64,000 nucleotides of DNA. Origin: Streptomyces massasporeus (GTDB lineage Bacteria; Actinomycetota; Actinomycetes; Streptomycetales; Streptomycetaceae). Position 1 is the stretch's first letter. Each line of letters begins with the position of its first letter. The notes beneath the pieces are model-generated. The model ran no database searches. It saw only the letters and a list, made by a program, of their open reading frames with translations, and was not told the DNA's origin. The translations under genes and the position numbers were made by a program. Below are positions 26,174-34,542 of the stretch, in pieces. Location: contig NZ_BMSE01000005.1 of NCBI RefSeq assembly GCF_014648995.1, forward strand, positions 62,001 to 126,000. The letters run 5' to 3'.

Positions 26174-27205
26174 TCACGACCCGGTGGAAGGGCGCGCCGG
26201 GGTCGTCGAAGGGGGCAGGTCGCCGTTGAACCGGGTGTCGGTGAACTCGGCGAAGTCCACCTTGCGCGGGATGAGCTTCAACGACGTGAAGGTGTCGGCG
26301 ATCTCCTGCTCGGAGGCGATCAGCGGCTTGTCGACGGCGACCGCGATCCGGGTCGTGTAGGTACGCTTCACCGCCGCCAGCGCCACGTCCTCGGGGAGCC
26401 CGGTGTCCTCGGCCCAGACTTTCGCCCACTCCTCCTGGTGGTCGTACACCCAGGTGTAGGCGCGCCGCAGCCGCTCCAGATAGTCCTTGAGGGCGGCCGA
26501 CTTCTTCTTGTCCTTCAGCGCGGCCGGGGCCGCGACCTGGAAGGTGTGCCCGTTGGTCACGCCGTCGCCGTCGGTCAGCACCCGCCCCTGCCCGCCCTGG
26601 AGGATCTGGGAGGTGTACGGGTCCCACACCGCCCACGCGTCGACCTTGCCGGAGGTGAACGCGGCGAGCGCGTCGGCCGGCTGGAGGTACTTGACCTTGA
26701 CGTCGCTCAGCTTCAGCCCGGCCTTCTCAAGGGACGCGACCAGTTGGAAGTGGGCGGAGGACCCCTGGGCGACGGCGACCGAACGGCCCTTCAGCTGCTC
26801 GGGGTTCTTCAGGGGCGAGTCCTTCGGGACGAGGATGGTGTCGCCCTTGGACGTGCCGTGCCAGGCGCCGACGACCTTGATCTTCGAACCCGCACCGGCC
26901 GCGAAGACCGGCGGGGTGTTGCCCACGCCTCCGGTGTCGACGGCCCCGGCGTTGATGGCCTCCAGCAGCGGCGGGCCGGAGGTGAACGTCGACCACTTGA
27001 TCTTGTAGTCGAGGTCCTTCAGTTCCCCGGCGGCCCGCAGGATGGCCTCCGAACCGCCCTTCTGGTCACCGACGTTCAGGGTCACGGAGCCCTTGCCGTC
27101 GACGCGGCCCCCGGACGTACTGGCCGCCGAGTTGCCGCCGCAGGCGGAGAGCAGCAGGGCCAGGGGGAGGAGCAGGGCTGCGGGGGCGAGGCGTCGTCGT
27201 CGCAT
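26174..27205 (-). CDS. ssuA: Aliphatic sulfonate ABC transporter substrate-binding lipoprotein
   Basis: The 343-residue protein is an SsuA/TauA-type periplasmic-binding-like lipoprotein with lipobox LSAC at Cys22. It has the type II binding fold: LNVGDQKGG early, INAGAVDTGGVGNTPPVFAAGAG and AFTSGKVDAWAVWDPY, as in sulfonate-binding proteins. It delivers organosulfonates to SsuBC for import, feeding sulfite release by FMNH2 monooxygenases (family knowledge). It is the last gene of an operon leader-ssuC-ssuB-ssuA. The DNA codes a Pro/Thr/Ser tail after FNGDLP. Confidence 0.9.
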   Translation of the reverse strand: MRRRRLAPAALLLPLALLLSACGGNSAASTSGGRVDGKGSVTLNVGDQKGGSEAILRAAGELKDLDYKIKWSTFTSGPPLLEAINAGAVDTGGVGNTPPVFAAGAGSKIKVVGAWHGTSKGDTILVPKDSPLKNPEQLKGRSVAVAQGSSAHFQLVASLEKAGLKLSDVKVKYLQPADALAAFTSGKVDAWAVWDPYTSQILQGGQGRVLTDGDGVTNGHTFQVAAPAALKDKKKSAALKDYLERLRRAYTWVYDHQEEWAKVWAEDTGLPEDVALAAVKRTYTTRIAVAVDKPLIASEQEIADTFTSLKLIPRKVDFAEFTDTRFNGDLPPSTTPARPSTGS

Positions 27206-27277
27206 GGTGGTGCTTCCGTTCGTGTGGGTCGTGCGGGCCGTACGGGGTGTATGGGCGGTAGGTGTACGCGGGGAGGT

Positions 27278-28018
27278 TCAGGCGGCTTCGGCGGCGGTCG
27301 GCTCGACGCCGAGGCGTTCGAGGAGAGCGGCGCGCAGGGTGGCGAAGCGCGGATCGGTGATGTCGCGGGGGCGGTCCAGGTCGATGCGCTGCTCGTGGGC
27401 GATGACCCCGCGGTCCATCACCAGGACGCGGTCGGCGAGCAGCACGGCCTCCTCGACGTCATGGGTGACGAGGAGGACCGCGCAGCCGCGGCGCTGCCAC
27501 AACTCGCCGACGAGCCGCTGGGCCTTGATGCGGGTGAGCGCGTCGAGCGCGCCGAACGGCTCGTCGAGCAGCAGCAGATCGGGCTCGCGCACCAACGCCC
27601 TGGCCAGCGAGGCGCGTTGGGCCTCGCCGCCGGAGAGGGTCTTGGGCCAGGCGTCCGTGCGGTGGCCGAGGCCGACCTCGTCCAGGGCCTGTTCGGCGAC
27701 GGCGCGCTCTGGCTTGCCGGGCAGGCCGAGGAGCACGTTGCGCCACACCTTCTTCCACGGCATCAGCCGCGGCGCCTGAAAGGCGACGGCCTTGCGGCGC
27801 GGCACCAGCACGGTGCCCTCGATCTCGCGGTCGAGCCCGGCGAGGATGCGCAGCAGCGTCGACTTGCCGCAGCCGCTGCGGCCGAGCAGGGCCACGAACT
27901 CGCCCGGCCGGACGTCCAGTCGCAGATCGTCGATGACGGCACGGCCGTCGAAGGAACGGGTGAGGCCCTCGACGTGGACCGCCTGGGGGGTCACCGGCCG
28001 GTGAACGTCGGTCGCCAT
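27278..28018 (-). CDS. ssuB: Aliphatic sulfonate ABC transporter ATP-binding protein
   Basis: The 246-residue ATPase has Walker A GRSGCGKST (46-54), Q-loop VAFQAPRLMPWKKVW, signature LSGGEAQRASLA, Walker B LLLLDEPFGALD and switch VTHDVEEAV. The RLMPW segment is typical of Ssu/Tau importers. It overlaps the 3' end of ssuC by 28 nt and precedes ssuA by 72 nt. The ATG at 28018 is the first one in frame inside the overlap. Confidence 0.92.
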   Translation of the reverse strand: MATDVHRPVTPQAVHVEGLTRSFDGRAVIDDLRLDVRPGEFVALLGRSGCGKSTLLRILAGLDREIEGTVLVPRRKAVAFQAPRLMPWKKVWRNVLLGLPGKPERAVAEQALDEVGLGHRTDAWPKTLSGGEAQRASLARALVREPDLLLLDEPFGALDALTRIKAQRLVGELWQRRGCAVLLVTHDVEEAVLLADRVLVMDRGVIAHEQRIDLDRPRDITDPRFATLRAALLERLGVEPTAAEAA

Positions 28019-28860
28019 TGCAGCAGCACCTTTTCGAGAGAGCGGACGATGAAGTCGGCGAGCAGGCCGAGGAAGGCGTAGACGACGAGGCAGACCACGA
28101 TCACGTCGGTCCGCAAGAAGTCCCGTGCCTGCACCATGAGGAACCCGATGCCGGAGTCGGCGTTGACCTGCTCGGCGAAGACCAGCGCGAGCCAGGCGAT
28201 GCCGAGCGAGTAGCGCAGGCCGGTCATCGCGCCGGGCAGCGCACCCGGCAGCACGACATGCCGTACGAGACCCCACCGCGACAGTCCGAGGGACTCGCCG
28301 GCCTCGATCAACTGGGCGTCCACGCCCCGGATTCCGGCGTAGACGTTGAGGTAGAGCGGGAAGGTCACGCCGAGCGTGATGATGGCGACCTTGGGGGCCT
28401 CGCCGATGCCGAACCAGATGATGAACAGCGGGATGAGTCCCACGAACGGCACCGTCCGCAGCATCTGCACGGGCGCGTCCACGAGGTCCTCGCCGATCCT
28501 GAACAGGCCCGCGATCAGGGCGAGTCCGGTGCCGACGACCAGGCCGAGCAGCAGCCCGCCGGCGACCCGCTGGAGCGAGGTGCCCATGGCCGCGGGCAGG
28601 GAGCCGTCCGCCAGCATGTCGCCGCCGACCCGGGCGATCCGGCCCGGCGAGGCGAGCACGTCCGGAGGCAACGCGCCGGTGCCGCTGAGGAGTTGCCACA
28701 ACACCAGCAGCAGGACCGGGCCGGCGGTGCGGCGCAGCCAGCGCGGGACGCGGGTGCGGCGGGAGGAGGCGGGAACGAGGGGCTGGAGGTCGAGATCGGA
28801 AACCGATACAGGCGAAATATCGGGTTCTTCGGACACGGGTGGCGCATGGCTGATGCTCAT
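27991..28860 (-). CDS. ssuC: Aliphatic sulfonate ABC transporter permease
   Basis: The 289-residue permease has about six hydrophobic helices and the EAA loop EAGESLGLSRWGLVRHVVLPGALPGAMTGLR that docks on SsuB. The mid segment VPFVGLIPLFIIWFGIGEAPKV is a hallmark of the SsuC/TauC family. I start it at ATG 28860, 6 nt after GGAG; the ATG at 28899 has a poorer site and adds only 13 residues. A short leader peptide gene is 162 nt upstream. Confidence 0.92.
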   Translation of the reverse strand: MSISHAPPVSEEPDISPVSVSDLDLQPLVPASSRRTRVPRWLRRTAGPVLLLVLWQLLSGTGALPPDVLASPGRIARVGGDMLADGSLPAAMGTSLQRVAGGLLLGLVVGTGLALIAGLFRIGEDLVDAPVQMLRTVPFVGLIPLFIIWFGIGEAPKVAIITLGVTFPLYLNVYAGIRGVDAQLIEAGESLGLSRWGLVRHVVLPGALPGAMTGLRYSLGIAWLALVFAEQVNADSGIGFLMVQARDFLRTDVIVVCLVVYAFLGLLADFIVRSLEKVLLQWRPTFTGR

Positions 28861-28892
28861 GAGGGCTCCACAAGGGGAGAGTGCGGGCCGGG

Positions 28893-28904
28893 GAGGCATG
28901 CCTC
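28893..28904. promoter_or_regulatory. Perfect 12-bp palindrome in the ssu leader
   Basis: GAGGCATGCCTC lies between the leader peptide and ssuC. A tandem direct repeat of an 11-bp unit (AGAAGCGAATC) is nearby at about 28928-28950. Either might be part of a hairpin that responds to leader translation, or a protein site. Evidence is position only. Confidence 0.35.
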
Positions 28905-29022
28905 GCCATCGCCGTGCCGACGCGATCAGAAGCGAATCAGAAGCGAATCGGGATCGATCCGGAGCGATCGCCGGGCAGGCGGAACGAAGGCGGGGAAGCC
29001 GTGAAGTGAAGGAGGGAGGGCG

Positions 29023-29106
29023 TCAGCAGCCGCGGCGACACGCGGCAGAGGCCACCCGCAGCAGGTCGATGTGACCGCGCGTGGTGAGCAGGGCTGAACG
29101 CAACAT
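29023..29106 (-). CDS. Short leader peptide upstream of the sulfonate (ssu) operon
   Basis: A 27-codon frame begins ATG at 29106, too short to be found by usual gene calling. It encodes a peptide with a basic/hydrophobic start (MLRSALLTT) and the conserved core HIDLLRVASAACRRGC, with cysteines at positions 22 and 27 near the stop. I recognise this as the actinobacterial putative leader peptide family found before sulfur-assimilation and related genes. The tandem Cys and Arg codons near the end suggest attenuation: stalling when cysteine (sulfur) is scarce would raise ssu expression. The mechanism is inferred. Confidence 0.8.
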   Translation of the reverse strand: MLRSALLTTRGHIDLLRVASAACRRGC

Positions 29107-29228
29107 GCGGCCGAACCTAGCCAGCTGGCATGCGCACGGTCAACGGCGTCTCGATCAGTGGGACGTCCGTATCGCCACCCGGCCCGGCCTGGCCCGGGGG
29201 AGCCCGGCGTGTGCGTCAGGATGGGGGC

Positions 29229-29651
29229 ATGTCAGATGTCTTCACCACCCGAGTTCTCGACGTCAGCACCGGTGCCGCGGAGAGGGTCCTCGACATCACC
29301 GGTGACTGCGAGTCCTTCCTGCGCGAGGCGGCGGGCGGCCGCGACGGCCTCCTCAACGTCTTCGTCCCGCACGCCACGGCCGGCATCGCCGTTCTGGAGA
29401 CCGGTGCCGGCAGCGATGACGACCTCCTGGCCGCGCTGCACACCCTGCTGCCCGCCGACGATCGCTGGCAGCACCGGCACGGCAGCCCCGGCCACGGCCG
29501 CGACCACGTCCTGCCCGCCCTCGTGCCGCCCCACGCGACCCTGCCGGTGGTGGGCGGGCGGCTGGAGCTCGGCACCTGGCAGTCGGTGTGCCTGGTGGAC
29601 ACCAACAGGGACAATCCGGAACGGAAGGTGCGTCTGAGTTTCCTGGGGTGA
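29229..29651 (+). CDS. YjbQ family protein (secondary thiamine-phosphate synthase type)
   Basis: The 140-residue protein is a UPF0047/YjbQ domain. It contains NVFVPHATAGIAVLETG with a conserved His, DRWQHRHGSPGHGRDHVLPALVPPHATLPVVGG, and the C-terminal GTWQSVCLVDTNRD. Homologs can make thiamine phosphate in vitro from the HMP and HET precursors; the in vivo role is uncertain. The ATG at 29229 has GGGGG just upstream. The gene stands alone. Confidence 0.9.
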   Translation: MSDVFTTRVLDVSTGAAERVLDITGDCESFLREAAGGRDGLLNVFVPHATAGIAVLETGAGSDDDLLAALHTLLPADDRWQHRHGSPGHGRDHVLPALVPPHATLPVVGGRLELGTWQSVCLVDTNRDNPERKVRLSFLG

Positions 29652-29724
29652 GCGCGGCCCCTCGGGCCCTGCCTGCCGGACGCCGGGGCGGCCCGGTCCC
29701 GGCGCGCCGTGACGCCCGCCCTTA

Positions 29725-32700
29725 ATGCCCGTATTCTCATCAATGCCAGATTCTCTTCGGAGAAGCGGATTGTCGCGGGCGCGAGTGAGGCGAAGCGTGG
29801 TTCGATCCGGCGAGGAGCCCAGGCCGGCGGGGCGTGCGACGGACGGCACGGGGCCCGTCAGTCTTCGCGAGCTGTTCCTCCAGGGCGAGCCGGTCGAGAC
29901 GGGCGTGCGGACGTCCATCCTGAACTCCTGGCGACGCTCTCGGTCCCTCGGGCTGTCACCGGACACGTCCGACCTGCCCTACCGGGAGGACTTCGACCCG
30001 GGCGGCCGTATCGTCCGGGCGGCCCTGCCGGTGCTCGACCGGCTACAGGCCACGTTCGCCGGCAGTCAGGTCAACATCTCGGTCGCCGACGCGAACGGGA
30101 CGGTACTGCTGCGCCGCTTCGGGGATCCGGCGATGACCAGAAGCCTCCCGGCCATCCAGGTCGTCCCGGGGTTCGTGTTCGCCGAGCAGGTCGCCGGTAC
30201 CAACGGCATCGGGCTGGCCCTGGCGGAGCGGCAGCTCATCCGCGTCTACGGCGCCGAGCACTTCGCGGAGCGCTCCCAGCAGAGCGCCTGCGTCGCCCTG
30301 CCCGTCCGTGACCCGCTCAGCGGGTGCATCGAGGGCGTCCTGTGCCTCGGCTACCCCCGTGGCTTCGAGCGGCCCGCACTGGGCGTCGCCATCCGCCGGG
30401 CGGCCGAAGGGATCGAGCGGCGGCTGCTGGGACAGAGCTCCGCGCGCGAGCGGGCCTTGCTGCGGACGTACCTGGCCACCGGCGCCGGAACGGCCGGTCC
30501 GTACCGCGGTGTGGCGTTGGACGCGCTGGCGAACGACTTCCACCCCCGTGACCAGGCAATCCTCAGGGAGAAGGCCGCCGAGTTGATCTCCGGGGCGCAG
30601 GTGGGTGCCGCCGAGGTGACCCTGCCCGACGGCCGGCGGGTGATGCTGGTGAGCCGTCCGGTGACGAGCGGTTCCGGTGTGCGGGGCATCGCGATCGAGG
30701 CCGTCCTGTCCGGTTCCCCGGCGGGGGAGCCGCTGGCCATACCGCACCAGATGGACGAGCTGTCCGGCGTCACCGCCCTCGCCGTCCCGCTCTCCGCGCG
30801 CCCGGCACTCACCCTGCCGTCCGGACACGTCGCCGCCTCCGCCGGCCCGGTCATGACAGCCGACGGGGGTGGCGGGACCGACGGTGGCAGAACCGACTGG
30901 AGCGCCGTCGACGCCGCGAAGCCGGCCACGGCCGACAGCGCCCCGAGTACCGCGAAGCCGGCCACGGCGGACGGCACCGTCGCGAACGCCCTGGAGCCCG
31001 TCATCGCGGACGGCACCGCGTCGAGCGGTCCGGAACCCGTCACGGCGGACGGGCGAGGGCGCACCGCGGGGCCCGCTACGGCCGACGGCGGCCAGGCCCT
31101 CGCCGAGCCCGCCACATCCGACATCCCCCGGGCCCCCGACGAGCCCGCCGCACCCGACCGCGACAGGGCCCTATCCGAATCGGCCGGTGAGCACTCCGAA
31201 GCGGCGTTCCCGGCCCGAGGGCTGGTGATGCTGGGGGAGCCGCAGGTCGGGGCCTATGCGCTGGCCGCCCGTCGGCGTCTGGAGCTGCTGTCCGAGGCCA
31301 GCACCCGCATCGGCACCACCCTGGACGTCCGCCGCACCGCCGAGGAACTGGCCGAGACCGCGGTCCCCGGGCTGGCCGACTTCGTCACCATCGACCTGCC
31401 CGACGCAGTGCTGCGCGGCGAGGAGTCCGCCGACCCCCTCGCCGACCTGCGCCGCGCCGTCGTCCACGGCATCCGCGAGGGCCTGCCCTTCACGCCACCC
31501 GGCAAGCGCATCGACTTCGGCCCGACCACGCCCCAGTTGCGCTGCCTCAGCAGCGGCGAGGCCGTGCTGGAGCCGGACCTGAAGGCCGCCGCGGGCTGGC
31601 TCTCCCAGGACCCCGAGCACACCGAGCGCCTGCTGGCCCACGTCCGCTCCCTCATCGCGGTGCCCCTGGTCGCCCGCGGTGTCGTCCTGGGCGTCGCCGC
31701 CTTCTACCGCGCCGGAAGCCCCTTCGGGGACGACGACCGCTCCCTGGCGCAGGAACTCGCCTCCCGCGCCGCCCTGTCCATCGACAACGCCCGGCGCTAC
31801 ACCCATGAGCGCACCATGGTCCTGGCCCTCCAGCGCAGGCTCCTCCCGCACGGCCTGCCCGACCAGGACGCCGTCGAAGTGGCCCATCGCTACCTGCCCG
31901 CCGAATCCGACGTGGGCGGCGACTGGTACGACGTCATCCCCCTGTCCGGCGCCCGCGTCGGCCTCCTCGTCGGCGATGTCGTGGGCCACGGCATGCTCTC
32001 CGCGGCCACCATGGGCCGGCTGCGCACCGCCGCCCGCAGTTTCGCCGAGCTCGACTTCCCGCCGGAGGAGGTCCTCACCCACCTGGACAACCTTGTGGGC
32101 CGTCTGGACCGGGACGACCCGGACGGCAAGGGCGCCGGTGTCATCGGTGCGACCTGCCTGTACGCCGTCTACGACCCGACCGTGCAGCGCTGCCTGATGG
32201 CCCGCGCCGGACACCCGCCCCCCGCGCTCGTCCGTCCCGACGGCACCGTGACCTACCCCGACCTCCCCGCCGGGCCCCCGCTCGGCCTCGGCGGCCTGCC
32301 CTTCGACGCCGTCGAGGTGGACCTGCCCGCGGGCAGTCAGCTGGTCCTGTACACCGACGGGCTCATCGAGGACCGGCACCGTGACGTCGACCTGGTCCTG
32401 GAGCAGTTGCGCGAGGCCCTGGCCCATCCCGAGCGGGCCCCGGAGGAGACCTGCCAGGCGGTCCTGGACGCCGTGGCACCCGCCCACCCGCACGACGACA
32501 TCGCCCTGCTCGTCGCCCGTGTGCACGCCCTGGACGCCGACCGGATCGCGACCTGGGAGCTGTCCGCCGACCCGGCCCTCGTCGGAGAGGTCCGGGCGTC
32601 CGCCATGCGGTGGCTGTCCGACCGGGGGCTCGACGAGACCGCGTTCGCCGCGGAGCTGATCCTCAGCGAGCTGATCACCAACGCCATCCGGCACGGCGCC

Positions 32701-32913
32701 GGACCCATCCGGGTGCGGCTGCTCCACCGAAGGACCCTGATCTGCGAGGTCTCCGACGCGAGCAACACCGCGCCGCACCTGCGCCGGGCCGCCAGCACGG
32801 ACGAGGGCGGACGCGGTCTGTTCCTCGTGGCGCAGCTCTCGCAGAGCTGGGGCACGCGCTATCTGCCCGAGGGCAAGGTCATCTGGGCCGAGTGCGGGCT
32901 CGACGCGGCGTGA
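29725..32913 (+). CDS. GAF-GAF-SpoIIE phosphatase with C-terminal HATPase domain
   Basis: This 1062-residue protein has an N-terminal AcoR/DhaR-like sensor module (about 45-235; SWRRSRSLG, AGTNGIGLAL and YGAEHF motifs). A repetitive PATADG-rich linker (about 370-505) is followed by a second GAF domain (about 515-690), a SpoIIE PP2C domain (about 700-925; DVGGDWYDV and GDVVGHG metal motifs), and an RsbW-like HATPase (about 943-1060; ELITNAIRHG). It probably dephosphorylates an anti-anti-sigma factor and can also bind it, linking a small-molecule signal to a stress sigma factor. The start is uncertain: ATG 29725 lacks a ribosome site, while a TTG a few codons in follows GGAG. Confidence 0.88.
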   Translation: MPVFSSMPDSLRRSGLSRARVRRSVVRSGEEPRPAGRATDGTGPVSLRELFLQGEPVETGVRTSILNSWRRSRSLGLSPDTSDLPYREDFDPGGRIVRAALPVLDRLQATFAGSQVNISVADANGTVLLRRFGDPAMTRSLPAIQVVPGFVFAEQVAGTNGIGLALAERQLIRVYGAEHFAERSQQSACVALPVRDPLSGCIEGVLCLGYPRGFERPALGVAIRRAAEGIERRLLGQSSARERALLRTYLATGAGTAGPYRGVALDALANDFHPRDQAILREKAAELISGAQVGAAEVTLPDGRRVMLVSRPVTSGSGVRGIAIEAVLSGSPAGEPLAIPHQMDELSGVTALAVPLSARPALTLPSGHVAASAGPVMTADGGGGTDGGRTDWSAVDAAKPATADSAPSTAKPATADGTVANALEPVIADGTASSGPEPVTADGRGRTAGPATADGGQALAEPATSDIPRAPDEPAAPDRDRALSESAGEHSEAAFPARGLVMLGEPQVGAYALAARRRLELLSEASTRIGTTLDVRRTAEELAETAVPGLADFVTIDLPDAVLRGEESADPLADLRRAVVHGIREGLPFTPPGKRIDFGPTTPQLRCLSSGEAVLEPDLKAAAGWLSQDPEHTERLLAHVRSLIAVPLVARGVVLGVAAFYRAGSPFGDDDRSLAQELASRAALSIDNARRYTHERTMVLALQRRLLPHGLPDQDAVEVAHRYLPAESDVGGDWYDVIPLSGARVGLLVGDVVGHGMLSAATMGRLRTAARSFAELDFPPEEVLTHLDNLVGRLDRDDPDGKGAGVIGATCLYAVYDPTVQRCLMARAGHPPPALVRPDGTVTYPDLPAGPPLGLGGLPFDAVEVDLPAGSQLVLYTDGLIEDRHRDVDLVLEQLREALAHPERAPEETCQAVLDAVAPAHPHDDIALLVARVHALDADRIATWELSADPALVGEVRASAMRWLSDRGLDETAFAAELILSELITNAIRHGAGPIRVRLLHRRTLICEVSDASNTAPHLRRAASTDEGGRGLFLVAQLSQSWGTRYLPEGKVIWAECGLDAA

Positions 32914-32991
32914 TGCGGCTCGACGCGGCGTGACGCGGCCACCGGCCCGCCGGCGCGCCGAAGAATGCCCGAAATGCTGTAATTTGATCGG

Positions 32992-34542
32992 GTGCGCGAC
33001 GCTCCCGACACACCCCCGAAGGCGGCTTCGCCCTTCGGGCCGGAACCCCTGGTCCGGATCCGCGGACTCGGCAAGCGGTTCGGCGGCACCGTCGCGCTGG
33101 CCGGAGCCGACCTCGACGTCCACCCCGGCAGCGTCCTCGCCCTGCTCGGGCCCAACGGCGCCGGGAAGTCCACGCTCATCAAGATCCTCGCCGGGGTCCA
33201 CCGTGCCGACGCGGGGCAGGTCACCGTCGCCGGGGAACCCCTCGGCAGCCCCACCGCCACCCGGAGCATGTCGTTCATCCACCAGGACCTCGGTCTCGTG
33301 GAGTGGACGACCGTCGCCGAGAACATCGCTCTGACCACCGGGTACGGGCGCCGGACCGGGCTGATCTCCTGGCGGCGCACCCGCGCGCGCTGTGTCGAGG
33401 CGCTGCGGGTCGTCGCCACCCACCTCGATCCGGACGCGCCGGTCTCCGGCCTGCCGCCGGCCGACCGCTCGCTGGTCGCGATCGCCCGGGCCCTTGCGGC
33501 CCGCGCGCGGCTCATCGTCCTCGACGAGCCGACCGCCCGCCTGCCCGCCGCGGACTGCGCCCGGCTCTTCCACGTCCTGCACGACCTGCGCGACCGCGGA
33601 CACGCGATCCTCTACGTCAGCCACCGCCTGGACGAGGTGTACCGGGTCGCCGACACCTTCGTCGTCCTGCGGGACGGCCGTGTCGTCAGCCACGGCCGGC
33701 TCGCCGGCCACAGCCCCGAGCGCCTGGTCCGCGACATCGTCGGCGAGGCGGACGAGCAGGCCCCCCACCGCCCCGCCGGGACCCCGGTCGGCGCACCCTC
33801 CGTCCTGGCCCTCGACGGGGTGCGCACCGCCCGGGCCGGACCCGTCCACCTGGAGCTCGATCCCGGGGAGGTCCTCGGCCTGGTCGGACTCTCCGACGCC
33901 GGGCACACGGACCTGGGCCGCGCCCTCGCCGGGGCCGGGTCCCTGCTGGGCGGTCGGGCCCTGCTGGACGGGCGGCCGTACCGTCCCCGTTCGGTCGCCG
34001 AGGCCGTCGGTCTCGGGGTCGGGCTCGTGCCGGGCGACCGGCTGCGGGAGGGCTGTCTCGCCGAGCTGACCGTGCGGGAGAACCTCCTGGCCAACCCCCG
34101 CGCGGGAGGCCCGCCGACCCCGCGCTGGATCGGCCCCCGCGGCGAACGGGCCCGGGCCGCCGCCCTGATGGAACGCTTCTCCGTGCGCCCCCGCGACACC
34201 GAGACGCCCATCGCCACGCTCTCCGGCGGCAACCAGCAGAAGGTCATGATCGGCCGCTGGCTGCGGACGGATCTGCGGCTGCTCATCCTGGAGGAGCCGA
34301 CCGCGAGCGTCGACGTCGGAGCCAAGGCCGCGATCCACCGCCTGCTCCACGAGGCGCTGGAGGCGGGCCTCGCGGTGCTGCTGCTGTCCACCGACTTCGA
34401 GGAGGTGGCGAGCGTGTGCCGGCGCACGCTGGTCTTCGTGCGCGGCACCGTGACGGCCGAACTGAGCGGCCCCGCCCTCACCGTCGCCGGACTCACCCGG
34501 GCGGCCTCGGCCATGCCCCCGTCCACGGACGGTCCCCCGTGA
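32992..34542 (+). CDS. Sugar ABC transporter ATP-binding protein (RbsA/MglA type, two NBDs)
   Basis: The 516-residue protein has two ATPase domains. NBD1 (about 20-260) has Walker A GPNGAGKST (53-61) and Walker B LIVLDEPTARLP. NBD2 (about 270-500) has the degenerate P-loop GLSDAGHTDLG, typical of this family, with signature LSGGNQQKVMIGRWL and Walker B LILEEPTASVD. It powers import of a monosaccharide together with the permease and binding protein downstream. The start is GTG 32992. Its stop overlaps the permease GTG by 4 nt. Confidence 0.92.
   Translation: MRDAPDTPPKAASPFGPEPLVRIRGLGKRFGGTVALAGADLDVHPGSVLALLGPNGAGKSTLIKILAGVHRADAGQVTVAGEPLGSPTATRSMSFIHQDLGLVEWTTVAENIALTTGYGRRTGLISWRRTRARCVEALRVVATHLDPDAPVSGLPPADRSLVAIARALAARARLIVLDEPTARLPAADCARLFHVLHDLRDRGHAILYVSHRLDEVYRVADTFVVLRDGRVVSHGRLAGHSPERLVRDIVGEADEQAPHRPAGTPVGAPSVLALDGVRTARAGPVHLELDPGEVLGLVGLSDAGHTDLGRALAGAGSLLGGRALLDGRPYRPRSVAEAVGLGVGLVPGDRLREGCLAELTVRENLLANPRAGGPPTPRWIGPRGERARAAALMERFSVRPRDTETPIATLSGGNQQKVMIGRWLRTDLRLLILEEPTASVDVGAKAAIHRLLHEALEAGLAVLLLSTDFEEVASVCRRTLVFVRGTVTAELSGPALTVAGLTRAASAMPPSTDGPP

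Noticed and set aside
31171..34350. A 1059-codon open frame on the - strand
   Set aside because: It runs across the phosphatase and sugar ABC genes, both well supported on the + strand.
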